Source: CAZJKE01 sp964546585 (GTDB lineage Bacteria; Planctomycetota; Phycisphaerae; Phycisphaerales; SM1A02). Taken from it: a DNA stretch of 64,000 bases. Below the pieces are notes generated by a model that ran no database searches, had not been told where the DNA came from, and worked only from the letters and a program-made list of their open reading frames with translations. The translations under genes were made by a program, and so were the position numbers. Shown here one piece after another: positions 24,832 through 33,202 of this stretch. The DNA lies in contig CAZJKE010000005.1 of assembly GCA_964546585.1 (NCBI GenBank), positions 11,985 to 75,984 of the forward strand, read 5' to 3'. The stretch's first letter is position 1; each line of letters starts with the position of its first letter.

Positions 24832-25198
24832 CTATTTCCACTTGATGTTGCAGCCAATGCTCGGCCGCTGATCACCAGGCGGCGGATTCCCTGTGAGCAG
24901 AGCATCAACAGCAGCATGGATGTCGCTTCCGGTCGCGGGAACATCGTCGCTCGGCCGCGTGTCATCCAACTGGCCGCGGTAGAAGAGCNNNNNNNNNNNN
25001 NNNNNNNNNNNNNNNNNNNNNNNNNNNNNNNNNNNNNNNNNNNNNNNNNNNNNNNNNNNNNNNNNNNNNNNNNNNNNNNNNNNNNNNNCCATTCTTCTGG
25101 CCGATCGACGGGCTGTACCGAACCCCTGCGGGGTCGGGCAGGTCAAACGAGGGCATTGCCGTGCCGAGCGGAACCATTGTGGACGGTGTGGCAGCCAT
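24832..25198 (-). CDS. Thioredoxin/peroxiredoxin-family protein, interrupted by a gap
   Basis: The N-terminus (MAATPSTMVPLGTAMPSFDL, then PDPAGVRYSPSIG) and the C-terminus (LFYRGQLDDTRPSDD, LLTGNPPPGDQRPSIGCNIKWK) match the AhpC/TSA-like thioredoxin-fold proteins of about 180-190 residues that end in PSIGCNIKW. The middle, including the expected CxxC region, is in the 100-N gap, and the two ends are in different frames across it, so the real gap is not 100 nt. Divergent from sucC. Confidence 0.85.
24989..25088. other. Assembly gap (100 N)
   Basis: Exactly 100 N inside the thioredoxin-family gene. Frames on the two sides disagree by a non-multiple of three, which shows that the placeholder length is not the true length. 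Confidence 0.99.
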
Positions 25199-25271
25199 GA
25201 GAAATACCTCTTGGAGTATGATTGCGGTTTCCGACTCGCTCCCCGCACGATACCCCGAAACCACCCCCCCG

Positions 25272-26480
25272 ATGAAGATTCACGAATACCAGGCCAGGCA
25301 TCTGCTCGATGAGGCGGGGATTCCCGTTCCGCCGGGGTCGATGGTCACGACGGTAATGGAGGCTGATGAAGCCGCAGAGGTCATGTTTGGCCGCGGCGCA
25401 TCCCTGCTCGTAGTGAAAGCGCAGGTCCACGCCGGCGGCCGGGGTAAGGCGGGCTTCGTGACGCTGTGCCAATCGCCACCGGAGGTGCACGACGCGGCAG
25501 AGTTCATGCTTGGAAACACAATGGTGTCGGTGCAGACCGGTCCCAAGGGTCTGGATGTCACAAGATTACTCGTGGCCGAGGGCGTTGACATCGACAAGGA
25601 GTACTACCTGTCGATCACGACGGATCGCTCGCGTGGGTGCAACACACTGATCGCTTCTGCAGAAGGTGGCGTGGAGATCGAGACAGTCGCGCACGAGCGG
25701 CCCGAAGCAATCATGACTGCGGAGATTGATCCCCTGGAAGGATTGCACCGATCGCAGGCAACCGAGATTGCGACGGCACTTGGCTTCAGCGGGAATCAGG
25801 TCGAACAAGCCACCGACATCATGCTGAGACTCTCGTCGCTCGTGACGAAAATGGATGCATCACTTGCCGAAATCAATCCACTGATTCTTACGCCCGCGTG
25901 TGAAGGCTACCCCGAGGGACGCGTCATGGCGATCGACGCCAAGTTCAACTTTGACGACAACGCACTGTTCCGCCAACCAGAATTGCGGGACATGTTTGAT
26001 CCGGCCGAAGAGAATCCTGCGGAACTCAAGGCACGAGAGTTTGATCTCAACTTCATCGCCCTTGATGGCAACATCGGGTGTCTGGTCAACGGTGCAGGAC
26101 TTGCCATGGCCACCATGGACATCATCAAGTTGCACGGCGGCGATCCGGCGAACTTCCTTGATGTGGGCGGAACCGCGACGCTTGAAACGGTGACCGAAGC
26201 ATTTCGGATCATCCTTGCGGACAAGAAAGTTCGCGGCGTCCTTGTTAACATCTTTGGCGGCATCATGCGATGCGATGTGATTGCGGAGGCGATCGTCGCG
26301 GCGGCAAAGGAAGTGGGGTTTGATGTTCCGCTGGTCGTGCGGCTCGAGGGCACGAATGTCGAGGCTGCGAGGCGGATTCTCGAAGAGGCCCGTGGGGACA
26401 TACCGACAATGCAGTCCGCGGATGATCTCGAGGACGCTGCCTTGCGGGTCGCCGCGGCTGTTGGAGCGGCCTGTACTTGA
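25272..26480 (+). CDS. sucC: Succinate-CoA ligase (ADP-forming) beta subunit
   Basis: 402 residues from the ATG at 25272 (MKIHEYQARHLLDEAGIPVP is the family N-terminus, so upstream in-frame starts are rejected). The ATP-grasp domain shows KAQVHAGGRGKAG; the CoA-ligase part shows LVNGAGLAMATMDIIKLHGG and NIFGGIMRCDVIAEAI. It interconverts succinyl-CoA and succinate in the TCA cycle and needs the alpha subunit SucD, whose gene normally follows but is absent here. The next gene, DUF418, starts 18 bp after the stop. Confidence 0.97.
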   Translation: MKIHEYQARHLLDEAGIPVPPGSMVTTVMEADEAAEVMFGRGASLLVVKAQVHAGGRGKAGFVTLCQSPPEVHDAAEFMLGNTMVSVQTGPKGLDVTRLLVAEGVDIDKEYYLSITTDRSRGCNTLIASAEGGVEIETVAHERPEAIMTAEIDPLEGLHRSQATEIATALGFSGNQVEQATDIMLRLSSLVTKMDASLAEINPLILTPACEGYPEGRVMAIDAKFNFDDNALFRQPELRDMFDPAEENPAELKAREFDLNFIALDGNIGCLVNGAGLAMATMDIIKLHGGDPANFLDVGGTATLETVTEAFRIILADKKVRGVLVNIFGGIMRCDVIAEAIVAAAKEVGFDVPLVVRLEGTNVEAARRILEEARGDIPTMQSADDLEDAALRVAAAVGAACT

Positions 26481-26498
26481 CGACATTGGGGTAGCAAC

Positions 26499-27722
26499 AT
26501 GACCGAGCCGATTGCCCATCCAGTCACCGGCACCGAACGGATCGCATCCATTGATGTGTTGCGGGGCGTGGCGGTACTCGGCATTCTGTTGATGAACATC
26601 GTGACGTTCTCGATGGTGCTGGGTACCTACTCGAATCCCGCGGTGTACGGCGATCTGTCGGGAGCCGATTGGTGGACATGGCTGATTCTGCATGTGGTCG
26701 CCGATCAGAAGTTCATGACAATTTTTTCCCTCCTGTTCGGGGCGGGGGTATGTATTTTCATGGAGCGGGCGGCGGCGAAGGGCGCCCCAACATGGCGGCT
26801 TCATCTCAAGCGTATGGCGTGGCTACTCTTCTTCGGACTCGCCCATGCATATCTGCTCTGGTATGGCGACATCCTGGTGACCTATGCGGTCTGCGGTGTG
26901 GTGGTCGCGGTGGCGAGGAAATGGCCGGTGCCCCTTCAGTTTGTCATCGGTGTTGTCATGGTGTGTGTGCCGATTGCCTTCATGCTGTTTCTCGGTTTGA
27001 CGACCGAGTACTGGCCGCCCGATGTACTGGCGGAGACGCGAGCGATGGCTGATCTCTCCAGTGAAGTTGTGGCCGCAGAGATCGCTGCGTATCAGGGAGG
27101 GTGGCTCATGCAGATGGGGCACCGTGTTCCCATGAGTCTGATGATGCATGTTGCGCTGCTGCCACTGATGCTGTTTTGGCGAGCCGCGGGTGTCATGTTG
27201 ATCGGCATGGCAGCGTATCGCTGCGGCGTGGTGTCCGCTGCGCGTTCTCGGTGTTTCTACATTGCGATGATGGTGCTCGGTGTGGGCATCGGACTGCCGC
27301 TGATCCTCCGTGGCGTGCAGGTCAATGCTGCGGCGTCGTGGGACCCAGTGACAGTCGGTTACCTCGGCGGTGTCTGGAACTTTGTCGCGAGCCTGTTCAT
27401 GGCCGCCGCTTGGGTCGGCCTGATCATGTTGGTGTGCCGGAGCGGCCTCTTGGCAGGCGCCCGCCGCGTACTTTCCGCCGTGGGACGCATGGCATTCACC
27501 AATTACCTCGGCCAGACGGTGATCTGCACGACCCTGTTCTATGGACATGGAATTGGTTGGTTCGGATCAATGGAGCGAGTGCAACTGTTGGGTGTCGTGG
27601 CGGCAGTCTGGGTATTCCAGATGATCTTCAGTGTGGTCTGGCTCAAGTACTTCCGATTCGGGCCGATGGAATGGCTCTGGCGATCGCTGACCTATCTGGA
27701 ATTGCAGCCGATGCGGCTATGA
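26499..27722 (+). CDS. DUF418 family membrane protein (YeiB-like)
   Basis: 407 residues with about ten hydrophobic segments. The N-terminus ERIASIDVLRGVAVLGILLM and the C-terminal DUF418 block (GRMAFTNYLGQTVICTTLFY, then RFGPMEWLWRSLTY) are typical of YeiB-like inner-membrane proteins related to acyltransferase-type heparan N-acetyltransferases. Their reaction is not established. It is 18 bp downstream of sucC and may share its transcript. Confidence 0.93.
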   Translation: MTEPIAHPVTGTERIASIDVLRGVAVLGILLMNIVTFSMVLGTYSNPAVYGDLSGADWWTWLILHVVADQKFMTIFSLLFGAGVCIFMERAAAKGAPTWRLHLKRMAWLLFFGLAHAYLLWYGDILVTYAVCGVVVAVARKWPVPLQFVIGVVMVCVPIAFMLFLGLTTEYWPPDVLAETRAMADLSSEVVAAEIAAYQGGWLMQMGHRVPMSLMMHVALLPLMLFWRAAGVMLIGMAAYRCGVVSAARSRCFYIAMMVLGVGIGLPLILRGVQVNAAASWDPVTVGYLGGVWNFVASLFMAAAWVGLIMLVCRSGLLAGARRVLSAVGRMAFTNYLGQTVICTTLFYGHGIGWFGSMERVQLLGVVAAVWVFQMIFSVVWLKYFRFGPMEWLWRSLTYLELQPMRL

Positions 27723-27730
27723 TGTGACCC

Positions 27731-28471
27731 GTGTCAGGGAACTTTCTATCCATCTGCAGCGACTTCTACGTGAACCAGAAGGTCGCGCTTCGAATGGACC
27801 TGCCACCGATCCGCGGGACTGCGCCGGAGTTTTTCGACCGTGTGCGGCGGGAGTTTCCCGCGCTGGACCGCGTGCGTCGCTACGACACCGAGGTTGCACT
27901 GGAGTCTCCCGAAAGCGAAGGTGCCTATGAATGGCTCGGAATTCGTGACCGGTCGATTGCAAGCGGTGCTGTAAACCCAAGGCAACTTGAAGATGCTTAC
28001 CGTTTACACCGGCTGTTGCTGGAACTCGCACCGTACTACCTGTCCGTGACACCGCTCAGCGTTGAGTACATTGAACTGGTCTTCGGGTTCGACCTGCTCG
28101 CGCGGGAAAACCGGAATGCAGTCGTATTGCGTTCGCTGCTCGGTGATTCGCCCCTCGCATCGCTGGTGGACGATGTGGGTGAACCGCTTCTGGATGTGCA
28201 ACCGCGGCTCGGGTTTTCGCTCAATGAGGCTTGCGACTTGCAGGCGTTCGTCGAGGTAAAGACACGCACCAGCGCAGCCGAGGCCGCGACGCAAGTGTTT
28301 CAGGAGGAGCCAATCAGCGTCTTTCTGACCGTCAGGCGAAATGGCCCGTTAGTTTCTGTGGATGACTTTACAAGCACATTCGGAACACTCGCAGGCCATA
28401 TCGAGCATCTGGCGGAACAGCGGATCGTGCCCGATGTTGTCGTCCCACTGCATCAGGCGATCAGTATCTGA
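27731..28471 (+). CDS. Hypothetical protein of 246 residues
   Basis: GTG start 9 bp after the DUF418 stop. No signal peptide or membrane segment; predicted mixed alpha/beta. Notable segments are LAPYYLSVTPLSVEYIELVF and the acidic C-terminal part. I do not recognise the family. Codon use matches neighbours and the frame is long and clean, so it is very likely a real gene, perhaps limited to planctomycetes. It converges with the next gene and overlaps its 3' end by 11 nt. Confidence 0.75.
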   Translation: MSGNFLSICSDFYVNQKVALRMDLPPIRGTAPEFFDRVRREFPALDRVRRYDTEVALESPESEGAYEWLGIRDRSIASGAVNPRQLEDAYRLHRLLLELAPYYLSVTPLSVEYIELVFGFDLLARENRNAVVLRSLLGDSPLASLVDDVGEPLLDVQPRLGFSLNEACDLQAFVEVKTRTSAAEAATQVFQEEPISVFLTVRRNGPLVSVDDFTSTFGTLAGHIEHLAEQRIVPDVVVPLHQAISI

Positions 28472-29315
28472 GCATTTCGGCGATGTGTTGTGGGTTTTCT
28501 GGGCTGCCGGTAAGGCAACTCAGGCGAGCCGCTTCGCACAATGCATGTACACCGGCAGCGTCCGGAACGGGCGTCAGTACTTCGCTTCGCAGGGCAGCGG
28601 CGATCAGAGATGCCTCAGTGGCCTGATCCTGCATGGTGAAGGTGTCCTCGGCGGTGGAAGCGCTCGCGATACGGAACCATGGACCGGTGTCGGAGAGCAG
28701 GAGCGCCCCACTGCGGCGGTGTTCGAACCGCACCATGACATGCATGTGGCCTCGCAGATCACTCATGGATGCCGGGACGCGCGCCCCTCCATAGATCGCA
28801 TGTACTTCCTGGGGTTGTCCCAGAACGGCCAAGAGGAAATCCATCCCGTCAAACAGGCGACCTGCGAGACCGCCTTGCCCCTTGTCGCAGCACAGTGTCG
28901 CTGCCAGGGCGGTGACGCTGCCCGGTTCATCAAGCGCGGGGCCGAACGCCGCGGCGCGGCGGGTCAACGGCACGAACCGCGCTGCTGGTTCATCGAGCAC
29001 AGCCTGGCCGAGTTCCTCCAGCGTGCCCGCAAGAGGCGTGGAGGTGATAGTCGGTTGCGTGCGACTGCGGATGAGGGGGCACAGGGACGGGTCATATGCG
29101 CCGGGTTCGGCGATCCATGCAACAGCATCCCCGCTGGATGCCAACATGTCGCGGAGGTCGCCAGCCACATGTGTCCCCAGCGAGGCGGCGAGTTGCTGAG
29201 CGTCGTCGATCGTGGTCGATCCGATCGCAGCGAGTTCGAGGCCACTCTCCGCCACCACCTCCCGCAGAAGATCGAACTGATCTCCCGCAATCCATGCCAC
29301 CAACGATTTCGCCAT
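28461..29315 (-). CDS. Degenerate Gfo/Idh/MocA-like protein
   Basis: 284 residues. The fold order of Gfo/Idh oxidoreductases can be followed: an N-terminal Rossmann part (VAWIAGDQFDLLREVV), a strand-turn at TITSTPLAGTLEEL where active members have E-K-P, and the C-terminal domain entry GGLAGRLFDGMDFLLAVLG (equivalent to the GGG-D-GxHxxD helix). The nucleotide-binding glycine motif and the catalytic Lys are not visible, so it is probably not an active dehydrogenase. It is shorter than typical members (330-400). Divergent from the RNase P RNA gene. Confidence 0.7.
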   Translation of the reverse strand: MAKSLVAWIAGDQFDLLREVVAESGLELAAIGSTTIDDAQQLAASLGTHVAGDLRDMLASSGDAVAWIAEPGAYDPSLCPLIRSRTQPTITSTPLAGTLEELGQAVLDEPAARFVPLTRRAAAFGPALDEPGSVTALAATLCCDKGQGGLAGRLFDGMDFLLAVLGQPQEVHAIYGGARVPASMSDLRGHMHVMVRFEHRRSGALLLSDTGPWFRIASASTAEDTFTMQDQATEASLIAAALRSEVLTPVPDAAGVHALCEAARLSCLTGSPENPQHIAEMLRY

Positions 29316-29409
29316 GCCGCAAGTGTAATCCCAATGGTGGCTGTCACGACGAGCAGGCCATCAGCGTTTCTCTCGCGGTCTGCCAGGGGCGGCGGAAAGA
29401 CGGGTGGTG

Positions 29410-29415
29410 TAGAAT
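29410..29415 (+). promoter_or_regulatory. -10 box of the RNase P RNA promoter
   Basis: TAGAAT ends 5-8 nt before the inferred RNA start; no convincing -35 hexamer is seen 17 bp upstream. Confidence 0.45.
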
Positions 29416-29419
29416 GCGG

Positions 29420-29810
29420 GAGTGGACAGGCGACCGCTGCTGGCCGTTGGCTGGCGGAGGAAAGTCCGGACACGACAGGACACGGTGGTGGGTAACGCCC
29501 ACCGGCCCATGATCGTCGGGCCAGGGCCAGTGCCACAGAGAGTAGACCGCCGATGGTCTTCCCCTTGTGGGGAGACACAGGCAAGGGTGAAAAGGTGCGG
29601 TAAGAGCGCACCGCCGCCTCGGTGACGGGGCGGGCACGGTAAACCCCACCGCGTGCAAGCGCAAGCAGTCCCCAGCCCATATGGGCACCCGCGGTCCGCG
29701 GTTCAGGGACGGGTAGCGTGCTTCAGGGCGTCGGCAACGCCGCTCGCAGATGAATGGTCGCCCCGGGCCGCTCCGCGGCCCGCGACAGAATCCGGCTTAT
29801 GTCCAATGAC
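29420..29810 (+). ncRNA. rnpB: RNase P RNA, bacterial type A
   Basis: The catalytic RNA that matures tRNA 5' ends. Conserved blocks appear in the right order: GGAGGAAAGTCCGGAC (29456-29471, CR-I), ACAGAGAGTAGACCGCC, GGTGAAAAGGTGCGGTAAGA, CAGATGAATGG (CR-IV/V) and ACAGAATCCGGCTTA (about 29785-29799). TGGAC near 29423 and GTCCA at 29801 can close P1. About 390 nt, the normal size. Ends are approximate by a few nt. Confidence 0.95.
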
Positions 29811-29825
29811 GATCACCGTTTCACA

Positions 29826-29857
29826 CGCCCCCCCGAAAGGGGGGGCGACCTTTTTTT
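29826..29857 (+). terminator. Strong rho-independent terminator after rnpB
   Basis: A 9-bp GC stem (CG plus seven C/G pairs) with a GAAA tetraloop, followed by CGACC and seven T residues. It ends 7 nt before the stop codon side of the convergent M28 peptidase gene. Confidence 0.92.
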
Positions 29858-29864
29858 GCAGTCG

Positions 29865-31814
29865 TTACGGCGCTCGAAGCGTGATCGGAATCTCGATATT
29901 CTGACCACCTCGCTGCACAGTGAACGTCACAACCTGCCCCGGATGTGCCTCCATCAAATGCTCCATCAGTACCCGCCCACCAGTCAGCTCCTCGCCATTC
30001 CACGCAAGGAGCACATCGCCGCCCTGCAGGCCCGCATCCTCGGCGGCCGTACCCTCACTGATCCCGGCGACCTCGATACCTGTCTCGATGTCGCTGCCGT
30101 AGGCTGGCGCAATGCCCAGCCGCACCGGTGCCTTCGCCCGCGATGCCTGCCGGGGACCACCTTGCGTGTTACTGGCAAACGTCAACGCTTCAGGCTCCGA
30201 GACAAATGAGATCGCGAAGTCCTCTGCAATGTCGATGATCGTTGCAGCACCCACAGGATTCACGGTGTGCGGTTGATCTCTTGGGCTGTGATAGTCATCA
30301 GTAAGTCCTGTAAAGAAGAATAAAACCGGAATGTCCTTGTGATAGAAGTTGGTGTGATCCGAAGGACCCGTTCCACCCGGCGTCAGTTGAGCGGAAACCG
30401 GATGCCCCGCAATGAACTTGGGGACCATGTCCACGAACTCTTCAGCGGTTCCCGTGCCGGTGATGGACAGATCACCGCCTCGCAGCCGCCCAACCATGTC
30501 GAGGTTGATCATGGCATTCACGCTCTCCAACGGTATGGTTGGATGCTCTACGAAGTAGGCTGATCCGTGCAGGCCCGCTTCCTCGCCGTCGAAGAGAAGA
30601 AAGAGGACCGATCGAAGGGCATCGACATCACTTCGGTCGTAGTGTTCGGAGAGCAGGTCAGCGAGCACCATGACCGCTGCGGTGCCGGATGCGTTGTCGT
30701 CGGCACCAGGATGCAGGTCTTCGTCGCCGGTACGCGAGCCTGTGTAGCCGTGGCCAAGGTGGTCATAGTGGCCGCCGATGACGACCCATTCATCCACCAG
30801 ATTCCCGCGTCCAGGCAACACACCACCGATGTTCCTCGCTTGCAATCCGGGACTCTCCACCTCCGTTTCAAGCGTGACAGTCACGGCCTGGTCCAGATCG
30901 GCCGACTCGATCGGTCCTTCGTCCGCAGCCGCTCGGAGTTCTGACAGCGTTCGACCCTGCGGATCGGCTGCCGCCAGCAACACACTCGCAGCAGATGCGC
31001 TCAAATGAACCGCGGGCACATCGCACACGCCGAACCGCGCTGATGATCGCTTGGGAACAAGACCTCGCCGTCCGTCGCGGTTCCCCGGAGGATTGACAAG
31101 AATGATTCCCACAGCCCCCCGATCAATGCACGCCTTTATTTTCTCGCGCATCGCGCTGTGCGGACTGAACCTGCGCCCGACCCATCGACTGGCGCCTTGC
31201 TCATCAAGCGGTTCGTACCGAAAGAGCATCGCGATGCGTCCGGTGAGATCCTCGGTTTCGGCAAAGCTGCTGAAGCCATTGTCGCCATTCTCAATGCCAT
31301 ACCCGACACATCTGATGGGTGCAGTTACTACTCCACTTCCCGAGTTGCCGAGCACGGCGAAGTCGGTGTCGGGACTCAGACGCTCGCTGCCAAGCGACAT
31401 CTCGCCTCGAGTAATCTCCGGATCCTCGTTGCCAAGTTGAAACCTGAAGGGCTGGAACCACTCCCCATCGAACGCCGGGCGGAGTCCAGCCTCCGCAAAG
31501 TTCCAGGCGATGTACCTTCCCGCACGATGACTCCCCTCCGTCCCCGGTTGCCGCCCGCCGAGCCACGGATTGGCGAGCAGGTACACATGCTCCGTCCAGT
31601 CGATGGCGATCGGCCCGGCGTCTTCAAAGTACTCCGCCAGGACCGCATCGCGATCGGCCGTGTCCGGCACAAACGATCGGATGTTTGATGGACCTTGCGT
31701 GACGCTGCCCGCCGCCTCGCCTTGCGGTGGGGCGTTGGCCGGTGTGGCATTGGGCCCGCAGCCGAACCACATTGGGAGCGATAGAAGAGCAATGATAGTG
31801 AACGGTTTTCGCAT
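29865..31814 (-). CDS. M28 family metallopeptidase lipoprotein with PA-like insert and PDZ domain
   Basis: 649 residues. A lipoprotein signal ends in MWFGC. A PA-like insert is seen around 215-250 (ACIDRGAVGIILVNPPG). The M28 zinc site follows: GGHYDHLG, HPGADDNASGTAAVM, LFDGEEAGLHGS, INLDMVGRL, and SDHTNFYHKDIPVLFFFTG. A C-terminal PDZ domain (GISEGTAAEDAGLQGGDVLL) completes the order of many envelope aminopeptidases. Likely a periplasmic aminopeptidase anchored to a membrane. Divergent from gcvPA with only 32 bp between the starts. Confidence 0.93.
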   Translation of the reverse strand: MRKPFTIIALLSLPMWFGCGPNATPANAPPQGEAAGSVTQGPSNIRSFVPDTADRDAVLAEYFEDAGPIAIDWTEHVYLLANPWLGGRQPGTEGSHRAGRYIAWNFAEAGLRPAFDGEWFQPFRFQLGNEDPEITRGEMSLGSERLSPDTDFAVLGNSGSGVVTAPIRCVGYGIENGDNGFSSFAETEDLTGRIAMLFRYEPLDEQGASRWVGRRFSPHSAMREKIKACIDRGAVGIILVNPPGNRDGRRGLVPKRSSARFGVCDVPAVHLSASAASVLLAAADPQGRTLSELRAAADEGPIESADLDQAVTVTLETEVESPGLQARNIGGVLPGRGNLVDEWVVIGGHYDHLGHGYTGSRTGDEDLHPGADDNASGTAAVMVLADLLSEHYDRSDVDALRSVLFLLFDGEEAGLHGSAYFVEHPTIPLESVNAMINLDMVGRLRGGDLSITGTGTAEEFVDMVPKFIAGHPVSAQLTPGGTGPSDHTNFYHKDIPVLFFFTGLTDDYHSPRDQPHTVNPVGAATIIDIAEDFAISFVSEPEALTFASNTQGGPRQASRAKAPVRLGIAPAYGSDIETGIEVAGISEGTAAEDAGLQGGDVLLAWNGEELTGGRVLMEHLMEAHPGQVVTFTVQRGGQNIEIPITLRAP

Positions 31815-31846
31815 GGGATCGAGAGTCTATACTGCTTCGCCTTCCC

Positions 31847-33202
31847 ATGGACTACATACAGATCACAGACAAGCACCGCCAAGAGATGCTCGCTGAAATC
31901 GGGGTTGACTCCATCGATGCACTCTTTGACGCCGTTCCCGAATCCTGTCGGTGCGACGATGGCCTGGATCTGCCCCCCGCCCGCTCGGAACTGCAACTCC
32001 AGCGGGATCTTGCCGAAATGGCCGCGCACAATCGTGGCCCGCACAATATGACCTGTTTCATGGGCTGCGGGGCCTATGACCACTTCTACCCCGTGCTCAT
32101 CGATCAATTGACAAGCAGAGGCGAGTTTCTCACTTCCTACACGCCCTATCAGGCGGAAGCATCGCAGGGTTCGCTGCAGGCGTTCTTTGAGTTTCAGACG
32201 CAAATTGCTCGGCTCACGGCGATGGACATTGCCAACGCGAGCCTGTACGACGGCGCAACTGCCGTTGCGGAGGCTGTGCTTCTGGCCCTCAATGTCAGTG
32301 GCAGACAGGATGTCCTTGTCGCTTCAACCCTGCATCCGGAATATCTCGCGGTCCTGCAGACCTGCCTGAGCGATCTGCCGGCGAAGTTGACACTTCTCGA
32401 AGCGACCAATGGTTGCATCGCCTCCGCAACAGTCCAAGCCGCGATGCATGACGATGTTGCCGCCGTTGTCGTGCAGTCGCCAAATGCGTGGGGCCTCATC
32501 GAGGACTGGGATGGATGCTTTGAGGCCGCGCACACGCACGACGGAACCATTGCCGTTGCAGTGTTCAATCCAATTGCCTGCGGACTCCTGCGGCGTCCTG
32601 GCGACTGCGGCGCGGATATTGCCGCGGGCGAAGGTCAATCACTTGGAAACCCGCTGAACCTCGGTGGACCATACCTCGGACTGCTCGCTGCACGCGAGCG
32701 ATTCATACGCAAGATGCCGGGTCGGCTGGTCGGCATGACAAGCGATGCCGATGGCCGCCACGCATTCTGCCTGACGCTGCAGGCCCGCGAGCAACACATT
32801 CGCGGCGAAAAAGCAACCAGCAATGTTTGCACAAATCAAGGCCTCATGGCAACGCGGGCGACGATGTTTCTGACTTGTCTTGGACCCGATGGCATGCGGG
32901 AAATGGCCGAACAGTGTTGGCACAAGGCGCACTACCTATCGGGGCGAATCGCAGATCTTCCCGGCTGGTCACTGAAGTTCGACGGGCCATACTTCAATGA
33001 GTTCACCGTTCGCTGCCCGGTTCCGGTGACGCAGGTTGTCGAGGCCGGCAAGGCACGGGGCATGCTCGTGGGCGTAGCCGCTGCCGGGCGGCGACTGCAG
33101 ACAATGGGCGATGAGCGGGACCTCGTGATCGCGGTCACGGAGAAGCGAACGCGGCACGACATGGACGCGCTGGTCGACCTCTTTGCTGGAGTGACGGCCT
33201 GA
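31847..33202 (+). CDS. gcvPA: Glycine dehydrogenase (decarboxylating) subunit 1
   Basis: 451 residues, the N-terminal half of a two-subunit P protein of the glycine cleavage system. MDYIQITDKHRQEML, SYTPYQAEASQGSLQAFFEF and NASLYDGATAVAEAVLLA are diagnostic. With subunit 2 it decarboxylates glycine and loads the aminomethyl group on the lipoyl H protein. It joins the next gene at TGATG. The T, H and L proteins are not in the window. Confidence 0.97.
   Translation: MDYIQITDKHRQEMLAEIGVDSIDALFDAVPESCRCDDGLDLPPARSELQLQRDLAEMAAHNRGPHNMTCFMGCGAYDHFYPVLIDQLTSRGEFLTSYTPYQAEASQGSLQAFFEFQTQIARLTAMDIANASLYDGATAVAEAVLLALNVSGRQDVLVASTLHPEYLAVLQTCLSDLPAKLTLLEATNGCIASATVQAAMHDDVAAVVVQSPNAWGLIEDWDGCFEAAHTHDGTIAVAVFNPIACGLLRRPGDCGADIAAGEGQSLGNPLNLGGPYLGLLAARERFIRKMPGRLVGMTSDADGRHAFCLTLQAREQHIRGEKATSNVCTNQGLMATRATMFLTCLGPDGMREMAEQCWHKAHYLSGRIADLPGWSLKFDGPYFNEFTVRCPVPVTQVVEAGKARGMLVGVAAAGRRLQTMGDERDLVIAVTEKRTRHDMDALVDLFAGVTA

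Noticed and set aside
28362..29495. 377-codon open frame on the plus strand
   Set aside because: Runs antisense through the Gfo/Idh-like gene and into the RNase P RNA; its translation has no domain.
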